This document shows, in pieces, positions 55,372 to 63,970 of a stretch of 64,000 bases of DNA. The DNA is from Sulfurivirga caldicuralii (lineage in GTDB: Bacteria > Pseudomonadota > Gammaproteobacteria > Thiomicrospirales > Thiomicrospiraceae), in contig NZ_FSRE01000003.1 of the NCBI RefSeq assembly GCF_900141795.1, positions 248,001 to 312,000 on the forward strand. The letters are read 5' to 3'. The notes beneath the pieces were generated by a model that ran no database searches, was not told where the DNA came from, and saw nothing but the letters and a program-made list of their open reading frames with translations. The position numbers and the translations under genes were made by a program. Position 1 is the first letter of the stretch; each line of letters starts with the position of its first letter.

Positions 55372-55740
55372 ATGCAGGCGCAAACGCCCATGGATCGCAT
55401 CTTTATCGAACAGCTGGAAGTGAAGTGCATTATCGGCATCCTGCCGTGGGAAAAGCAGGTGCCGCAACCATTGCGTTTTGATATTGAGCTGCTGCTTCCG
55501 CTCAGGGCAGCGGGCGAAGAAAATGACCTGTCAAAAACGGTGGACTATGCCGAGGTGGCGCAGCGTATCGAATCCCTGTTAAGCACGCCCCACGAACTGA
55601 TCGAAACCGTGGCGGAAAAGGTCTGCCATGCGCTGCTGAGCACCTACCCGGCCGTACAGCAGGTACACCTGCGTGTGCACAAGCCCGCGGCAGTGCAGGC
55701 TGCGCGCAGCGTGGGTGTGGAGATCTGGCGGGGGCGCTGA
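55372..55740 (+). CDS. folB: Dihydroneopterin aldolase
   Basis: This 122-residue protein has the FolB tunnel fold. It shows DRIFIEQLEVKCIIGILPWEKQVPQPLRFDIELLLP at the start (with the Glu and the conserved GI-x-x-W/Y-E motif), TVDYAEVAQRIESLL, and the C-terminal HLRVHKPAAVQAARSVGVEI with the catalytic-region Lys. It cleaves dihydroneopterin to glycolaldehyde and hydroxymethyldihydropterin in folate synthesis. Among three in-frame ATGs, 55372 has GGAG 8 bases upstream and is chosen; 55390 would match E. coli most closely in length. Confidence 0.95.
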   Translation: MQAQTPMDRIFIEQLEVKCIIGILPWEKQVPQPLRFDIELLLPLRAAGEENDLSKTVDYAEVAQRIESLLSTPHELIETVAEKVCHALLSTYPAVQQVHLRVHKPAAVQAARSVGVEIWRGR

Positions 55741-55743
55741 CGC

Positions 55744-56211
55744 TTATTCCTTCGCCATCTGCGCTTCCAGCGCCTTCTGCTCCTGCGCAATCTTCTTGAG
55801 CACCGGCACGATCTGTTCCATATAAATGACCGCCTGGTGCTCAGTAATGCGGTTGAGCCGGGCGTAATCCTCTTCAAACTGGCGTCGGTTGGTCTTGGAA
55901 AGATTGCGCTCGATCTTACGCAGCACCGCCTCACCGCCGAGACGCGCCAGTGTCACCAGCTGCTCGGCGGTCAACTGCGACAACATGCGCTGCATGATGC
56001 GGTCATCCACCGCCGCCAGCTTCTTTGCCAGATCGCTAAATACTGCCAGCTTCTTCTTGATGGCTGCCCGCTCCTTTTCACCGCAGGCGTTCAGACGCGC
56101 ATCCAGCGCCTGCTGCAGCGCCTTGATCACCGCAGGCTGCAGATTGAGCATCACCCTGCCGAAATCCAGCTGAATCTCACCGTTTTTCAGGCGTCTAACC
56201 TCAATATCCAT
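55744..56211 (-). CDS. FliG-C-like helical protein, second of a coupled pair
   Basis: This 155-residue, all-helical protein begins MDIEVRRLKNGEIQLDFG. Its middle (FSDLAKKLAAVDDRIMQRMLSQLTAEQLVTLARLGG, then AVLRKIERNLSKTNRRQFEEDYARL) follows the helical-repeat pattern of the FliG C-terminal/middle domains, including an N-x-S-x-x-x-R-like turn (NLSKTNRRQF). No charged torque helix equal to that of flagellar FliG can be assigned with confidence. It overlaps the upstream partner gene by one base (TGATG) and so is translationally coupled to it. There are no flagellar, chemotaxis or secretion genes in the window. Function unknown; a structural or switch role by pairing with its partner is inferred. 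Confidence 0.7.
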   Translation of the reverse strand: MDIEVRRLKNGEIQLDFGRVMLNLQPAVIKALQQALDARLNACGEKERAAIKKKLAVFSDLAKKLAAVDDRIMQRMLSQLTAEQLVTLARLGGEAVLRKIERNLSKTNRRQFEEDYARLNRITEHQAVIYMEQIVPVLKKIAQEQKALEAQMAKE

Positions 56212-56675
56212 CAGATATACTCCGTCACCGCCGTCTGAAACTCGATCTCGCCGCGTGCCTCCATTTCAAAGGCGGTGCGCATGATCCGCTCGATGGCCGC
56301 CTTGGCCGCCTCCACATCCAGCGGCGCGTCCATGTGCAGATCCCGCTCCAGCTGCTTGGCCAGCAGCGGGCCCACATTGCGCAGGATGCGGGCGCGAAAA
56401 TCCCCCTCATTCAAGGCACGCAGCATCAGCACCAGATCCCGATCACTGACCGCCCGCAACACCTTCTGCAAATCCTCATCGCTGAGCAGGTCCAGCTTGT
56501 GCGCCAGCTTGATAAACCCGGCCAGCAGGTTGTACTCACCGCCTTCACTCAGACGCACCCCTTCCTGCAGCAGGATATTGAGCAGTTCCACCTCAAAGTA
56601 GTTGAGCCGTACCGTCGCACAGCCGGCCTCCACCCACCATTCATCCTCATGCACCTTGCGTATGCCCACTTTCAT
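56211..56675 (-). CDS. FliG-C-like protein, first of a coupled pair
   Basis: This 154-residue protein begins MKVGIRKVHEDEWWVEAGC. From about residue 60 it matches the layout of the FliG C-terminal domain: LDLLSDEDLQKVLRAVSDRDLVLMLRAL, RARILRNVGPLLAKQLERDL, and then DVEAAKAAIERIMRTAFEMEARGEIEF. In FliG this run is L-x-x-V-D-x-x-x-L-A-L-A-L-K, then I-L-x-N-x-S-x-R, then V-x-x-A-Q-x-x-I and E-E-x-G-E-I. The N-terminal ~55 residues form a different beta-rich start and there are no FliG N or M domains. The start at 56675 is the only one giving a coherent protein. It lies back to back with the MidA-type gene, with 76 bases between. Confidence 0.72.
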   Translation of the reverse strand: MKVGIRKVHEDEWWVEAGCATVRLNYFEVELLNILLQEGVRLSEGGEYNLLAGFIKLAHKLDLLSDEDLQKVLRAVSDRDLVLMLRALNEGDFRARILRNVGPLLAKQLERDLHMDAPLDVEAAKAAIERIMRTAFEMEARGEIEFQTAVTEYI

Positions 56676-56751
56676 CGTACAATCACCGCGCGATTTCTGA
56701 ATAGTGCAATCATAGCAAGCATTGCGCCAAAAAAGGCCTTGCGAGACCATC

Positions 56752-57930
56752 ATGAAAAAACAGCTCAACCTGCCCACGCCCGACCCCGACGCCCTGCAGC
56801 GCAGCGAAACCCTGCGCGAACGCATTGTGCGCGCCATCCGCCAGAACGGCCCCATGCCCTTTTCCGAATACATGCAGCGCGCGCTGTACACACCCGGTCT
56901 CGGCTATTACAGCAATGGCCTGCCCAAACTGGGGCCGACGGGCGACTTCACCACCGCACCGGAAAGCTCGCCTCTGTTCGGCCAATGCGTGGCGCGGCAG
57001 CTGGATCAGATCCTGGGAGCACTGGGCGGCGGCAATATTCTCGAGTTCGGTGCCGGCTCCGGGCGCATGGCGCGGGACATCCTGCTTACGCTGGCCGATG
57101 CGGACGCCCTGCCGGAACGCTACCAGATTCTCGACCTGAGCGCCGACCTACGCGCCCGCCAGCAGGCCTTTCTGCAGGAATCGCTCCCGCCCGAGCTGTA
57201 TGCGCGGGTCGAATGGCTGGAGCGTCTGCCCGCCCCCGGCTGGCGCGGTGTGGTGGTGGCCAACGAAGTACTGGACGCCATGCCGGTGGAACGCTTCTAT
57301 CTGGAACCGGGCACCAGCTGGCGTATGGGCGTGGATGCCGATGAAAGCGGTCAACTGATCTGGACGCAGCTGCCCATCAGCGATGCCACCTTGCAGCGGG
57401 TTGTCAATGGCCTGCGCAGCCTGATCAAGCCCACATCGCTGGGCTACAAGGCGGAAGTGAACCTCAACATTCACCCCTGGCTCAAAAGCCTGAGCGACTT
57501 TATGGCGGCCGGCGCCGTGCTGCTCATCGACTACGGTTTTCCGCAGCAGGAGCTCTATCAGAAGGAACGGCTCAACGGCACCCTGCGCTGCTTTTACCAG
57601 CACCGCGTGCACGACAACCCGCTGTTGTGGCCGGGATTGCAGGATATCACCGCCCATGTGGACTTCACCGAAGTGGCGGAGTCGGGCTTCGACGCCGGTT
57701 TCCGCGTGGCGGGCTTCACCACCCAGGCACATTTTCTGATGAGCACCGGCCTGCTGGAAAGCATCCCCGCCGACCTGCCTGTGACCGAACAGCTCAAGCT
57801 GAGCCAGCAGATCAAGACGCTCACCCTTCCGGATGAAATGGGCGAAATCTTCAAGGTGATGGCGCTGACCAAGGGAGTGGATACGCCGTTGATGGGCTTT
57901 CAGCTGGTGGATCTGCGTGACAGGCTTTAG
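56752..57930 (+). CDS. SAM-dependent methyltransferase of the MidA/NDUFAF7 family (COG1565)
   Basis: This 392-residue protein begins in the family style: ERIVRAIRQNGPMPFSEYMQRALYTPGLGYYSNG (about residues 23-56), then TTAPESSPLFGQCVARQLDQIL. The SAM-binding motif is ILEFGAGSGRMARDIL (about 98-113), and VVVANEVLDAMPVERF and LLIDYGFPQQELY follow. The mitochondrial homologue methylates an arginine of complex I subunit NDUFS2; the bacterial target is not established. It is cytoplasmic. The ATG at 56752 has no strong ribosome site. It is divergent from the FliG-like pair. Confidence 0.9.
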   Translation: MKKQLNLPTPDPDALQRSETLRERIVRAIRQNGPMPFSEYMQRALYTPGLGYYSNGLPKLGPTGDFTTAPESSPLFGQCVARQLDQILGALGGGNILEFGAGSGRMARDILLTLADADALPERYQILDLSADLRARQQAFLQESLPPELYARVEWLERLPAPGWRGVVVANEVLDAMPVERFYLEPGTSWRMGVDADESGQLIWTQLPISDATLQRVVNGLRSLIKPTSLGYKAEVNLNIHPWLKSLSDFMAAGAVLLIDYGFPQQELYQKERLNGTLRCFYQHRVHDNPLLWPGLQDITAHVDFTEVAESGFDAGFRVAGFTTQAHFLMSTGLLESIPADLPVTEQLKLSQQIKTLTLPDEMGEIFKVMALTKGVDTPLMGFQLVDLRDRL

Positions 57931-58013
57931 ATCGACCCGAAATTCATACAATAGCGGGACGCCTGTCGGTTAAGCGGGCTTACGACTTACCTTTTTATGA
58001 CTGGAGTGTTTGC

Positions 58014-58574
58014 GTGCGCATCTTGTCCATCCACCCCGCTTCAGGCCTCCGCCTTGTCCTGTTTTTGGCCGGTCTGCTTCTCGCCAGCGCCTTTCCCGCT
58101 GTCTATGCCGCCGGGACCCTGCAGGCACAGCTGGATCAGCTTGCCCGCAAGATTCAGACGGCGCAGCAGGCGCTGAACAACGCCACGGACGCCGCGGCCA
58201 AATCACAATCCGCCCTGTTGGCGCAGGCGCAGGCGCACCCCAAGGTCCTGCGCAACCCCCGTCCGTCCGCCGGGTTCAGCGGCTTTGGCGACAACACCCT
58301 CAATCTGGTGCTCCGAGCCTACATCGACAACATCGACGACCTCTTCACCATTCGCTCGGAGCTGAATCAGTCCATCAACGACCGCTTCAAAAAGGCGAGC
58401 ATCGTCATCGCCTTCCCGCAGCGGGATGTGCACCTGGATGTCGTCAAGCCCATCGAAGTGGTGCTGCGCCGCAATCACGGCGAGGGGGAACCCCCGTCCG
58501 CGTGCCAACGCCACCCCAACCGCAAAACTGAGGAGACTCCATGGATCTGTTGCAAGCCGCCATCCTGGGCCTGA
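58014..58574 (+). pseudogene. Collapsed MscS/KefA-type mechanosensitive channel gene (internal deletion)
   Basis: This 186-codon GTG-started frame has a GGAG site 8 bases upstream. It begins with a signal peptide (LVLFLAGLLLASAFPAVYAAG) and a coiled-coil start (LQAQLDQLARKIQTAQQAL), as in large KefA-type channels. It then jumps at about codon 68 to the far C-terminal MscS domain: AHPKVLRNPRPSAGFSGFGDNTLNLVLRAYI, then FTIRSELNQSINDRFKKASIVIAFPQRDVHL. The whole transmembrane pore and most of the periplasmic region are missing, in frame. After EVVLRR the tail runs past the expected end and overlaps uppP by 34 bases, and a frame change in the CCCCC run near 58493 would restore a stop at 58531. 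A functional channel is impossible; an exported soluble remnant could still be made. Confidence 0.75.
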
Positions 58575-59305
58575 TCGAGGGCCTGACCGAATATCTGCCC
58601 ATTTCCTCCACCGGGCATCTCATCATTGTGGCCGACTGGCTCGGCCTGCCGCAGAACGCCGAAAACAAGGCGTTCGAAGTCATTATCCAGCTGGGCGCCA
58701 TTCTTGCGGTCATTACCCACTACCGCGACAAGTTCTCTGTCGAGCACCTGCCACTGTGGTTCAAGGTGGCGGTGTCCTTTGTGCCCATCGGCGCGCTGGG
58801 GCTGCTGTTTCACCATCAGATCAAGGCGCTGTTCACGGTGGAAGTGGTGGCGTGGATGTTCATTATTGGCGGCATCGTGTTTCTCATTATGGAAGCGCTC
58901 TATAATGAAGGCACCCACCGCACCCGCGACATCGAAAAGGTCTCCCTGCGCCAGGCGCTGTGGATCGGCGTGTTTCAGGCCTTTGCACTGATCCCGGGCA
59001 CGAGCCGGGCCGGTGCATCCATTGTGGGCGGCGTGGTGGCCGGGCTGGACCGCAAGACGGCGGCGGAGTTTTCTTTCCTGCTGGCCCTGCCGGTTCTGGC
59101 TGGCGCTTGCGGCTTTGATCTGGTGAAGCATTACGATGACTTTGCCACCACCGGCTGGGCACCGCTGGCGGTGGGCTTTGCCGTGGCCTTTATCACCGCC
59201 TGGCTCACCATGAAGCTGTTTCTGGAATTTCTGCAACGCTTTACCTTCCGCGCCTTCGGCTGGTACCGTATCGCCTTTGGAGTCCTGCTGCTGTGGCTGT
59301 ACTGA
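58541..59305 (+). CDS. uppP: Undecaprenyl-diphosphatase UppP (BacA)
   Basis: This 254-residue inner-membrane phosphatase recycles the undecaprenyl carrier lipid for peptidoglycan and other envelope polymers. Both catalytic signatures are present: [23 protein letters not shown] (about residues 14-36) and the P-G-x-S-R motif [14 protein letters not shown] (about 151-164), with about eight hydrophobic helices. GAGGAG precedes the ATG by 5 bases, and the start lies inside the end of the MscS-type remnant. It overlaps the nnr start by 13 bases. Confidence 0.97.
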   Translation: MDLLQAAILGLIEGLTEYLPISSTGHLIIVADWLGLPQNAENKAFEVIIQLGAILAVITHYRDKFSVEHLPLWFKVAVSFVPIGALGLLFHHQIKALFTVEVVAWMFIIGGIVFLIMEALYNEGTHRTRDIEKVSLRQALWIGVFQAFALIPGTSRAGASIVGGVVAGLDRKTAAEFSFLLALPVLAGACGFDLVKHYDDFATTGWAPLAVGFAVAFITAWLTMKLFLEFLQRFTFRAFGWYRIAFGVLLLWLY

Positions 59306-60741
59306 ACCTCTATAGCGCCGAACAGGCCCGCACCATCGACCGCATCGCCATCGAACAGGCGGGCGTGCCCGGCATTCTGCTGATGAAACGGGCCGCCTTC
59401 AGCGCCTTTCAACACCTGCGTGCCCACTGGCCTCAGGCGCAGCGCATCGCCGTGGTCTGCGGTGTAGGCAATAATGGCGGCGACGGCTTTGCGCTGGCGC
59501 AATACGCCACTCTTGCCGGCCTGCAGGTGGATGTGCTGCAGGTGGGCCCCACCCATAAAATCCGTGGCGATGCGCTCACCATGCTGCACGAAATGGCCGA
59601 TCTGGGCCTGAGCGGTCTGCCGTTTGACACCAATACCCTCGCCGAGGCGGATGTCATTGTGGACGCCCTGCTGGGCACCGGGCTGGATCGCCCGGTTGAA
59701 GGCGCCTACCGCGACTCCATTGAGGCCATCAACGCCAGCGGCAGACCGGTGCTGGCGCTGGACATTCCTTCCGGTCTTTCCGCCGACACCGGCCAGGTAT
59801 TGGGCAGCGCCGTCAAGGCCCATCTGACCACCACCTTCATCGTGCCCAAGGTGGGCCTCTATATGGAGCAGGGACGGGAATGCGCCGGAAAAATCGTTTG
59901 CGAAAATTTAGGCGTCCCCCTTCATACCCTTGCCATGCAAACGCCAGTGGCACGCGGTCTTCGCTGGCAGGATTGCGTTTTACCGCCTCGTCCGGCCCAT
60001 GCCCACAAGGGCCGCTGCGGCACCGCCCTGCTCATCGGCGGCGACGCACTGGCGGGCGCCATTGCACTGACGGCGGAAGCCGCCCTGCACGCCGGTGCAG
60101 GACTCACGCAGGTGGTGACCCGAGCCGAACACCGCACTGCCCTGCTGTGCCGCAATCCGGCGCTCATGGTGTACGACACCCTGTCGCCAGACCGTATAGA
60201 AGCGGCAAGCGCCATTGGCATCGGCCCCGGACTGGGACAAAACGACTGGGGACGACAGTTGCTGCGCCAGATTTTGCATCGCGACACGCCGCGGGTACTG
60301 GACGCCGACGCTCTCAACTTGCTGGCACAGACAGCCATGCGGGCCGACAACTGGATTCTCACCCCACACCCCGGGGAAGCGGCGCGCCTGCTCGGCTGCA
60401 GCGTGGCCGAGGTGCAGGCCGACCGCATTCAGGCAGTGCGCAAACTGCAGCAGCGTTATGGTGGCGTGATCGTGCTCAAGGGCGCCGGCACCCTGATTGA
60501 TGATGGCGAACATGTTGATCTGTGTCTGCACGGCAATGCCGGCATGGCCACCGGCGGCATGGGGGATGTACTCACCGGCATCCTCACCGCCCTGATTGCC
60601 CAAGGGCTGCCGCTGCCCGAGGCCGCCCGCAGCGGTGTCTGCCTGCACGCTGCGGCGGCTGATCTGGCTGCGGCTCAGCACGGCACGCGCGGGCTTGATC
60701 CCACACAGCTGCTCGCCCCGATGCAGCATCTGTTAAATTAG
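59293..60741 (+). CDS. nnr: Bifunctional NAD(P)H-hydrate epimerase/dehydratase
   Basis: This 482-residue fusion repairs damaged NADH/NADPH. The N-terminal YjeF_N epimerase (about residues 1-205) has [19 protein letters not shown] and [17 protein letters not shown]. The C-terminal ADP-dependent dehydratase (about 215-480) shows [46 protein letters not shown] and the catalytic [18 protein letters not shown]. It starts with GTG inside the end of uppP (13-base overlap), so translation is probably coupled. A later ATG would truncate the epimerase. In other gammaproteobacteria nnr is usually next to tsaE; no tsaE is seen here. Confidence 0.95.
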   Translation: MAVLNLYSAEQARTIDRIAIEQAGVPGILLMKRAAFSAFQHLRAHWPQAQRIAVVCGVGNNGGDGFALAQYATLAGLQVDVLQVGPTHKIRGDALTMLHEMADLGLSGLPFDTNTLAEADVIVDALLGTGLDRPVEGAYRDSIEAINASGRPVLALDIPSGLSADTGQVLGSAVKAHLTTTFIVPKVGLYMEQGRECAGKIVCENLGVPLHTLAMQTPVARGLRWQDCVLPPRPAHAHKGRCGTALLIGGDALAGAIALTAEAALHAGAGLTQVVTRAEHRTALLCRNPALMVYDTLSPDRIEAASAIGIGPGLGQNDWGRQLLRQILHRDTPRVLDADALNLLAQTAMRADNWILTPHPGEAARLLGCSVAEVQADRIQAVRKLQQRYGGVIVLKGAGTLIDDGEHVDLCLHGNAGMATGGMGDVLTGILTALIAQGLPLPEAARSGVCLHAAAADLAAAQHGTRGLDPTQLLAPMQHLLN

Positions 60742-60745
60742 CTCC

Positions 60746-61213
60746 ATGAAACGGGAAACAGCCTACTTCGCTGCAGGGTGCTTCTGGGGCGTGCAGGCGC
60801 GCCTCGATGCCCTGCCGGGCGTGGTGGAAACGCAAGTCGGCTATATGGGCGGGCACCTGCCCAATCCGGACTACCGCAGCGTGTGCAGCGGCGCCACCGG
60901 CCATGCGGAAACGGTCAAGGCGGTGTTCGACCCGGAGCAGATCGCCTATGTGGATCTGCTGGACGCCTTCTTTCAGCTGCACGACCCCACCCAGCTGAAC
61001 CGACAGGGTCCCGACATCGGCACCCAGTACCGCAGCGCCATTTTTCCCGTCAATGACCGCCAGCGCGCCGAAGCGGAAGCGGGTATTCAGCGCTGGCAGG
61101 GGCATTTCCCTCGCCCCATCGTCACCACCATTGAAACCGCCGACACCTTCTGGCCGGCGGAAGACTACCACCAGCACTATCTCAAGCGCCGTGGCGGCCA
61201 CTGCCACCTGTAA
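60746..61213 (+). CDS. msrA: Peptide-methionine (S)-S-oxide reductase
   Basis: This 155-residue MsrA has the catalytic GCFWG motif (AAGCFWGVQARLD, Cys near residue 12) and the GY-M-G-G block (QVGYMGGHLPNPDYRSVCSGATGHAE). DIGTQYRSAIF and the C-terminal resolving-type Cys in GGHCHL are also present. It repairs oxidised methionine. No signal peptide is present, so it is cytoplasmic. It starts 4 bases after nnr, completing uppP-nnr-msrA as one unit. An AT-rich 138-base gap with a possible new promoter follows. Confidence 0.95.
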   Translation: MKRETAYFAAGCFWGVQARLDALPGVVETQVGYMGGHLPNPDYRSVCSGATGHAETVKAVFDPEQIAYVDLLDAFFQLHDPTQLNRQGPDIGTQYRSAIFPVNDRQRAEAEAGIQRWQGHFPRPIVTTIETADTFWPAEDYHQHYLKRRGGHCHL

Positions 61214-61351
61214 ATTTCCACACATACTCTAATAAAAAATTTATTAATACCTGCAGTTCAATAATTTCTATTTAATAAATTTTGTTGATACCTCTATTAT
61301 CTACACTGAAACCCTGACTTTTTTTAATGCGGGCAATAAGGAGTCATTATC

Positions 61352-62719
61352 ATGGAACTGATCAGCCTCTATCCCACCTGGTATGATCCGGCCATGGGAT
61401 CCGGCTACTGGATTGCGCTCATCGCGACGATCCACGTGCTCTTTTCCCATACCTCGGTCGGGGCGGCGATCTTCTTCGCCTATCTGGTAAACAAGGCGTA
61501 TCGCGAAGATCGGCCGGAGCTGCTGGAATTCGTCAAGAAATACGGTATTTTCCTGCTCATTTTCTCCTATGTAATGGGCTCCATCACCGGGCCGGGTATC
61601 TGGTACTCCACCACGGTCGGCTCGCCGAAGGGGATCTCCGCCCTGATTCACTCCTTCGTATGGAAATGGGCAACCGAATGGGTCTTCTTCGTCATTGAGG
61701 TAGTGGGCGTCTATCTGGTGATATACCTGGTCGGCAAGGTGGACAAGCGGACACACACCTATATTGCATTCATCTTCGCCGCGGCATCATATGCCACCAT
61801 GATGCTGATCCTGGGTATCCTCTCCTTCATGATGTGGCCTGGCTCACCAGAGTGGTTCGAGAAAGGCGGCACCTTGTATTCCTTCTTTGGCCAGAACACC
61901 TTTGCCCAATTGATGATCCGCACCGGTTTTGCCATGGCGGTCACTGCAGTAGTGGGCAGCATCATTGCATCCGCCTTCAAGGATGACGCGCTCAAGGATG
62001 AAGTGCTGCGCAAGCTGGCCGGCTTCGGGCTGCTGGGCGTCAGCATTATGATCGGTACCTACTTCTGGTACGTGCAGACCGTTCCCGCCAATGCACTGGA
62101 AGTGATGCATAACCGCATGCCGAGCTGGTTCGCGCCGGCCATCATCGCCACTTTCGGACTGATGCTGCTCTACTTCATCGTCGCCCTGTTCAACACTCGG
62201 CTGCTGACGCCGGTAATTGCCGGGGCGATGGTGGTGGTGATTACCGTGCTGGGTCTGTTCCCGGAAGAGATTACCCGCGAGTCCATGCGCAAGCCTTATG
62301 TGGCCGGGCAGTATGTCTACTCCAACCAGATCATCGCTCGCGACGTTCCGGGCATGGGCATCAAGGCGGAACTGCCCAAGGTAGAGAAATATGGCATTCT
62401 GAAGGTTCACCCTTTCCTGCCGGATAATCTGCGCACCGTGACAGCCGAGAACAAGCTGGCCGTGGGCAAGCAGATCGCCGTGGTGATGTGTTCCAACTGC
62501 CACCAGGTCACCAAAACGGAAGGCATCCGCCCGCTGACCGACTACTTTGGGGGTGAAACCAATGTGGATCGCATCAAGCGTTATCTGAAGGGCACCGTGG
62601 TGGCCGGCAACATCATGTACATGCCGCGCATTCCGCTGAAGGAGGCCGAACTGGACGCACTGGCCACCTATATCGCCCATCTCAATGGCGATAACGCCAA
62701 AACGCTTGCAGCGAAATAA
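61352..62719 (+). CDS. Cytochrome bd-superfamily-like membrane subunit with C-terminal heme c
   Basis: This 455-residue inner-membrane protein has about nine hydrophobic helices. Helix 1 carries two His (IATIHVLFSHTSVGAAIFFAY, about residues 25-45). The next pair has SYVMGSITGPGIWYSTTVG, followed by WKWATEWVFFVIEVVGVYLV with two acidic residues. This is the pattern of CydA helices 1-4, with its heme-ligand His and the E99/E107-type pair, except that the spacing between the Glu residues is one shorter than in E. coli. Near 325 RKPYVAGQYVY stands where CydA has GRQPW. After the last helix a short c-type domain follows with one heme site, CSNCH (about 381-385), and a likely Met ligand in IMYMPRIPL. 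It resembles bd-like oxidoreductases with fused heme c rather than a quinol oxidase. The next gene, 14 bases later, encodes a second bd-like subunit. Confidence 0.78.
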   Translation: MELISLYPTWYDPAMGSGYWIALIATIHVLFSHTSVGAAIFFAYLVNKAYREDRPELLEFVKKYGIFLLIFSYVMGSITGPGIWYSTTVGSPKGISALIHSFVWKWATEWVFFVIEVVGVYLVIYLVGKVDKRTHTYIAFIFAAASYATMMLILGILSFMMWPGSPEWFEKGGTLYSFFGQNTFAQLMIRTGFAMAVTAVVGSIIASAFKDDALKDEVLRKLAGFGLLGVSIMIGTYFWYVQTVPANALEVMHNRMPSWFAPAIIATFGLMLLYFIVALFNTRLLTPVIAGAMVVVITVLGLFPEEITRESMRKPYVAGQYVYSNQIIARDVPGMGIKAELPKVEKYGILKVHPFLPDNLRTVTAENKLAVGKQIAVVMCSNCHQVTKTEGIRPLTDYFGGETNVDRIKRYLKGTVVAGNIMYMPRIPLKEAELDALATYIAHLNGDNAKTLAAK

Positions 62720-62733
62720 GGAGGAACCAAACA

Positions 62734-63957
62734 ATGGATATGAATCCAGCTGCAGTTCATGACATGCTGTATGCCCTGCGGGATCCTGCAGGCCTGCCCT
62801 TCTTCCCGTGGGCATTCTGGGGCGTAGGCATTCTCACCTTCGCCATGCACTTCTTTGCCGTGGCCGTGATGATCGGCGGTGCAGGCGTGGCCCTCTACGG
62901 CGTGCGCCAGGACAACCCCTACTGGCGCAAGCTGGGCTACGCCATGGCCGACGTGAGCAAGATCGCCGTGTCCGTCGCCATCGTGCTGGGCGTGGCGCCC
63001 CTGCTGGCCGTGCAGGTGTATTACGACCCCATGTGGTACACCTCCAACGTGCTCAGCGCCTACTGGGTCATTACCTTCGTGCTGGCGCTGATCGTGGCCT
63101 ACTCACTGCACTATGTGTTCTATTTCCGCAACAAGAAGCGCGAGGGCACGCCCAAGTCGCTGTGGTCACTGGGCGGTGCGCTGCTGGGCTACCTGCTGGT
63201 GGGCTTCATCATGCACAGCCTGGGTTATCAGACCCTGAGCCCGGAAAAGTGGCTGCAGTGGTATGCCCCCAATGGCGTGGTGGACAACAGTGGCACCAAG
63301 CTGCATGACTTCAACGTGATCCGCTATGTGTTCTTTATCCTGCTGAGCGTACCGGTGATCGGCACCTACCTGATGGCTTATGCCACTTACTGGTCCACCC
63401 GCAAGGATCAGGATGCGGCCTACCTTGAGTTCGCCTTTACCCTGGGTCGCAAGCTGGCCATGGTGGGGGCAGCGATTACCACAACACTGGCCATCGTCTA
63501 TCTGGCCACATTGCCCGAGAAACTGCATGCGTTCCAGACCTCCCTCTGGGCTGCGCTGTGGGTCATCGGCGCCCTGCTGCCTGCGCTAGTGGCCTGGCGT
63601 GCCGGCAAGGCCGGGTATCGCTGCGGCTACCGCCCGTTTATCGTGGCCTTTGTGGGCATGCTGCTGATTGCCATCGCCCGGGAAATGCTGCGCTATTATG
63701 CGGTTATCCCCTACTACAACTTCATGGACTACAAGGTGAATCTGGACTGGTTCACCACGGATGTGTTCCTGTTCACCTTCCTGGTACTCGGCTTCTCCAC
63801 TCTGGGTTATCTGCTGACCGTGGTATGGAAAGCCGGCAAGACCGAAGGCGTGTACGAAGCCTCGCCCATCATGCATGTATGGGCTCGCTTCAACATTGGT
63901 CTGATGGTCTTCTGGACCGCAGTCTATTTCCTGCTGATGACCATTCGCAGCTTCTGA
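62734..63957 (+). CDS. Second bd-superfamily-like membrane subunit
   Basis: This 407-residue integral membrane protein has about nine helices. The early segment FWGVGILTFAMHFFAVAVMIGGAGVALYG (about residues 27-55) has a single His in the position of the CydA helix-1 heme ligand. Later parts include SLHYVFYFRNKK, GFIMHSLGYQTLSPEKW, GTYLMAYATYWSTRK and AREMLRYYAVIPYYNFMDYKVNLDWF. It is not a typical CydB and has no CxxCH. I take it as a divergent CydA-like or CydB-like partner of the heme-c subunit upstream. GGAGG precedes the start, and the gene after it starts 13 bases later, so this is an operon of at least three genes. Confidence 0.68.
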   Translation: MDMNPAAVHDMLYALRDPAGLPFFPWAFWGVGILTFAMHFFAVAVMIGGAGVALYGVRQDNPYWRKLGYAMADVSKIAVSVAIVLGVAPLLAVQVYYDPMWYTSNVLSAYWVITFVLALIVAYSLHYVFYFRNKKREGTPKSLWSLGGALLGYLLVGFIMHSLGYQTLSPEKWLQWYAPNGVVDNSGTKLHDFNVIRYVFFILLSVPVIGTYLMAYATYWSTRKDQDAAYLEFAFTLGRKLAMVGAAITTTLAIVYLATLPEKLHAFQTSLWAALWVIGALLPALVAWRAGKAGYRCGYRPFIVAFVGMLLIAIAREMLRYYAVIPYYNFMDYKVNLDWFTTDVFLFTFLVLGFSTLGYLLTVVWKAGKTEGVYEASPIMHVWARFNIGLMVFWTAVYFLLMTIRSF

Positions 63958-63970
63958 GGGAGGGACGAAC

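Noticed and set aside
61281-61300. Possible FNR/ANR site upstream of the bd-like operon
   Set aside because: One half site (TTGAT at 61285-61289) is present but the second half does not match ATCAA at the proper spacing, so it is not reported as a site.
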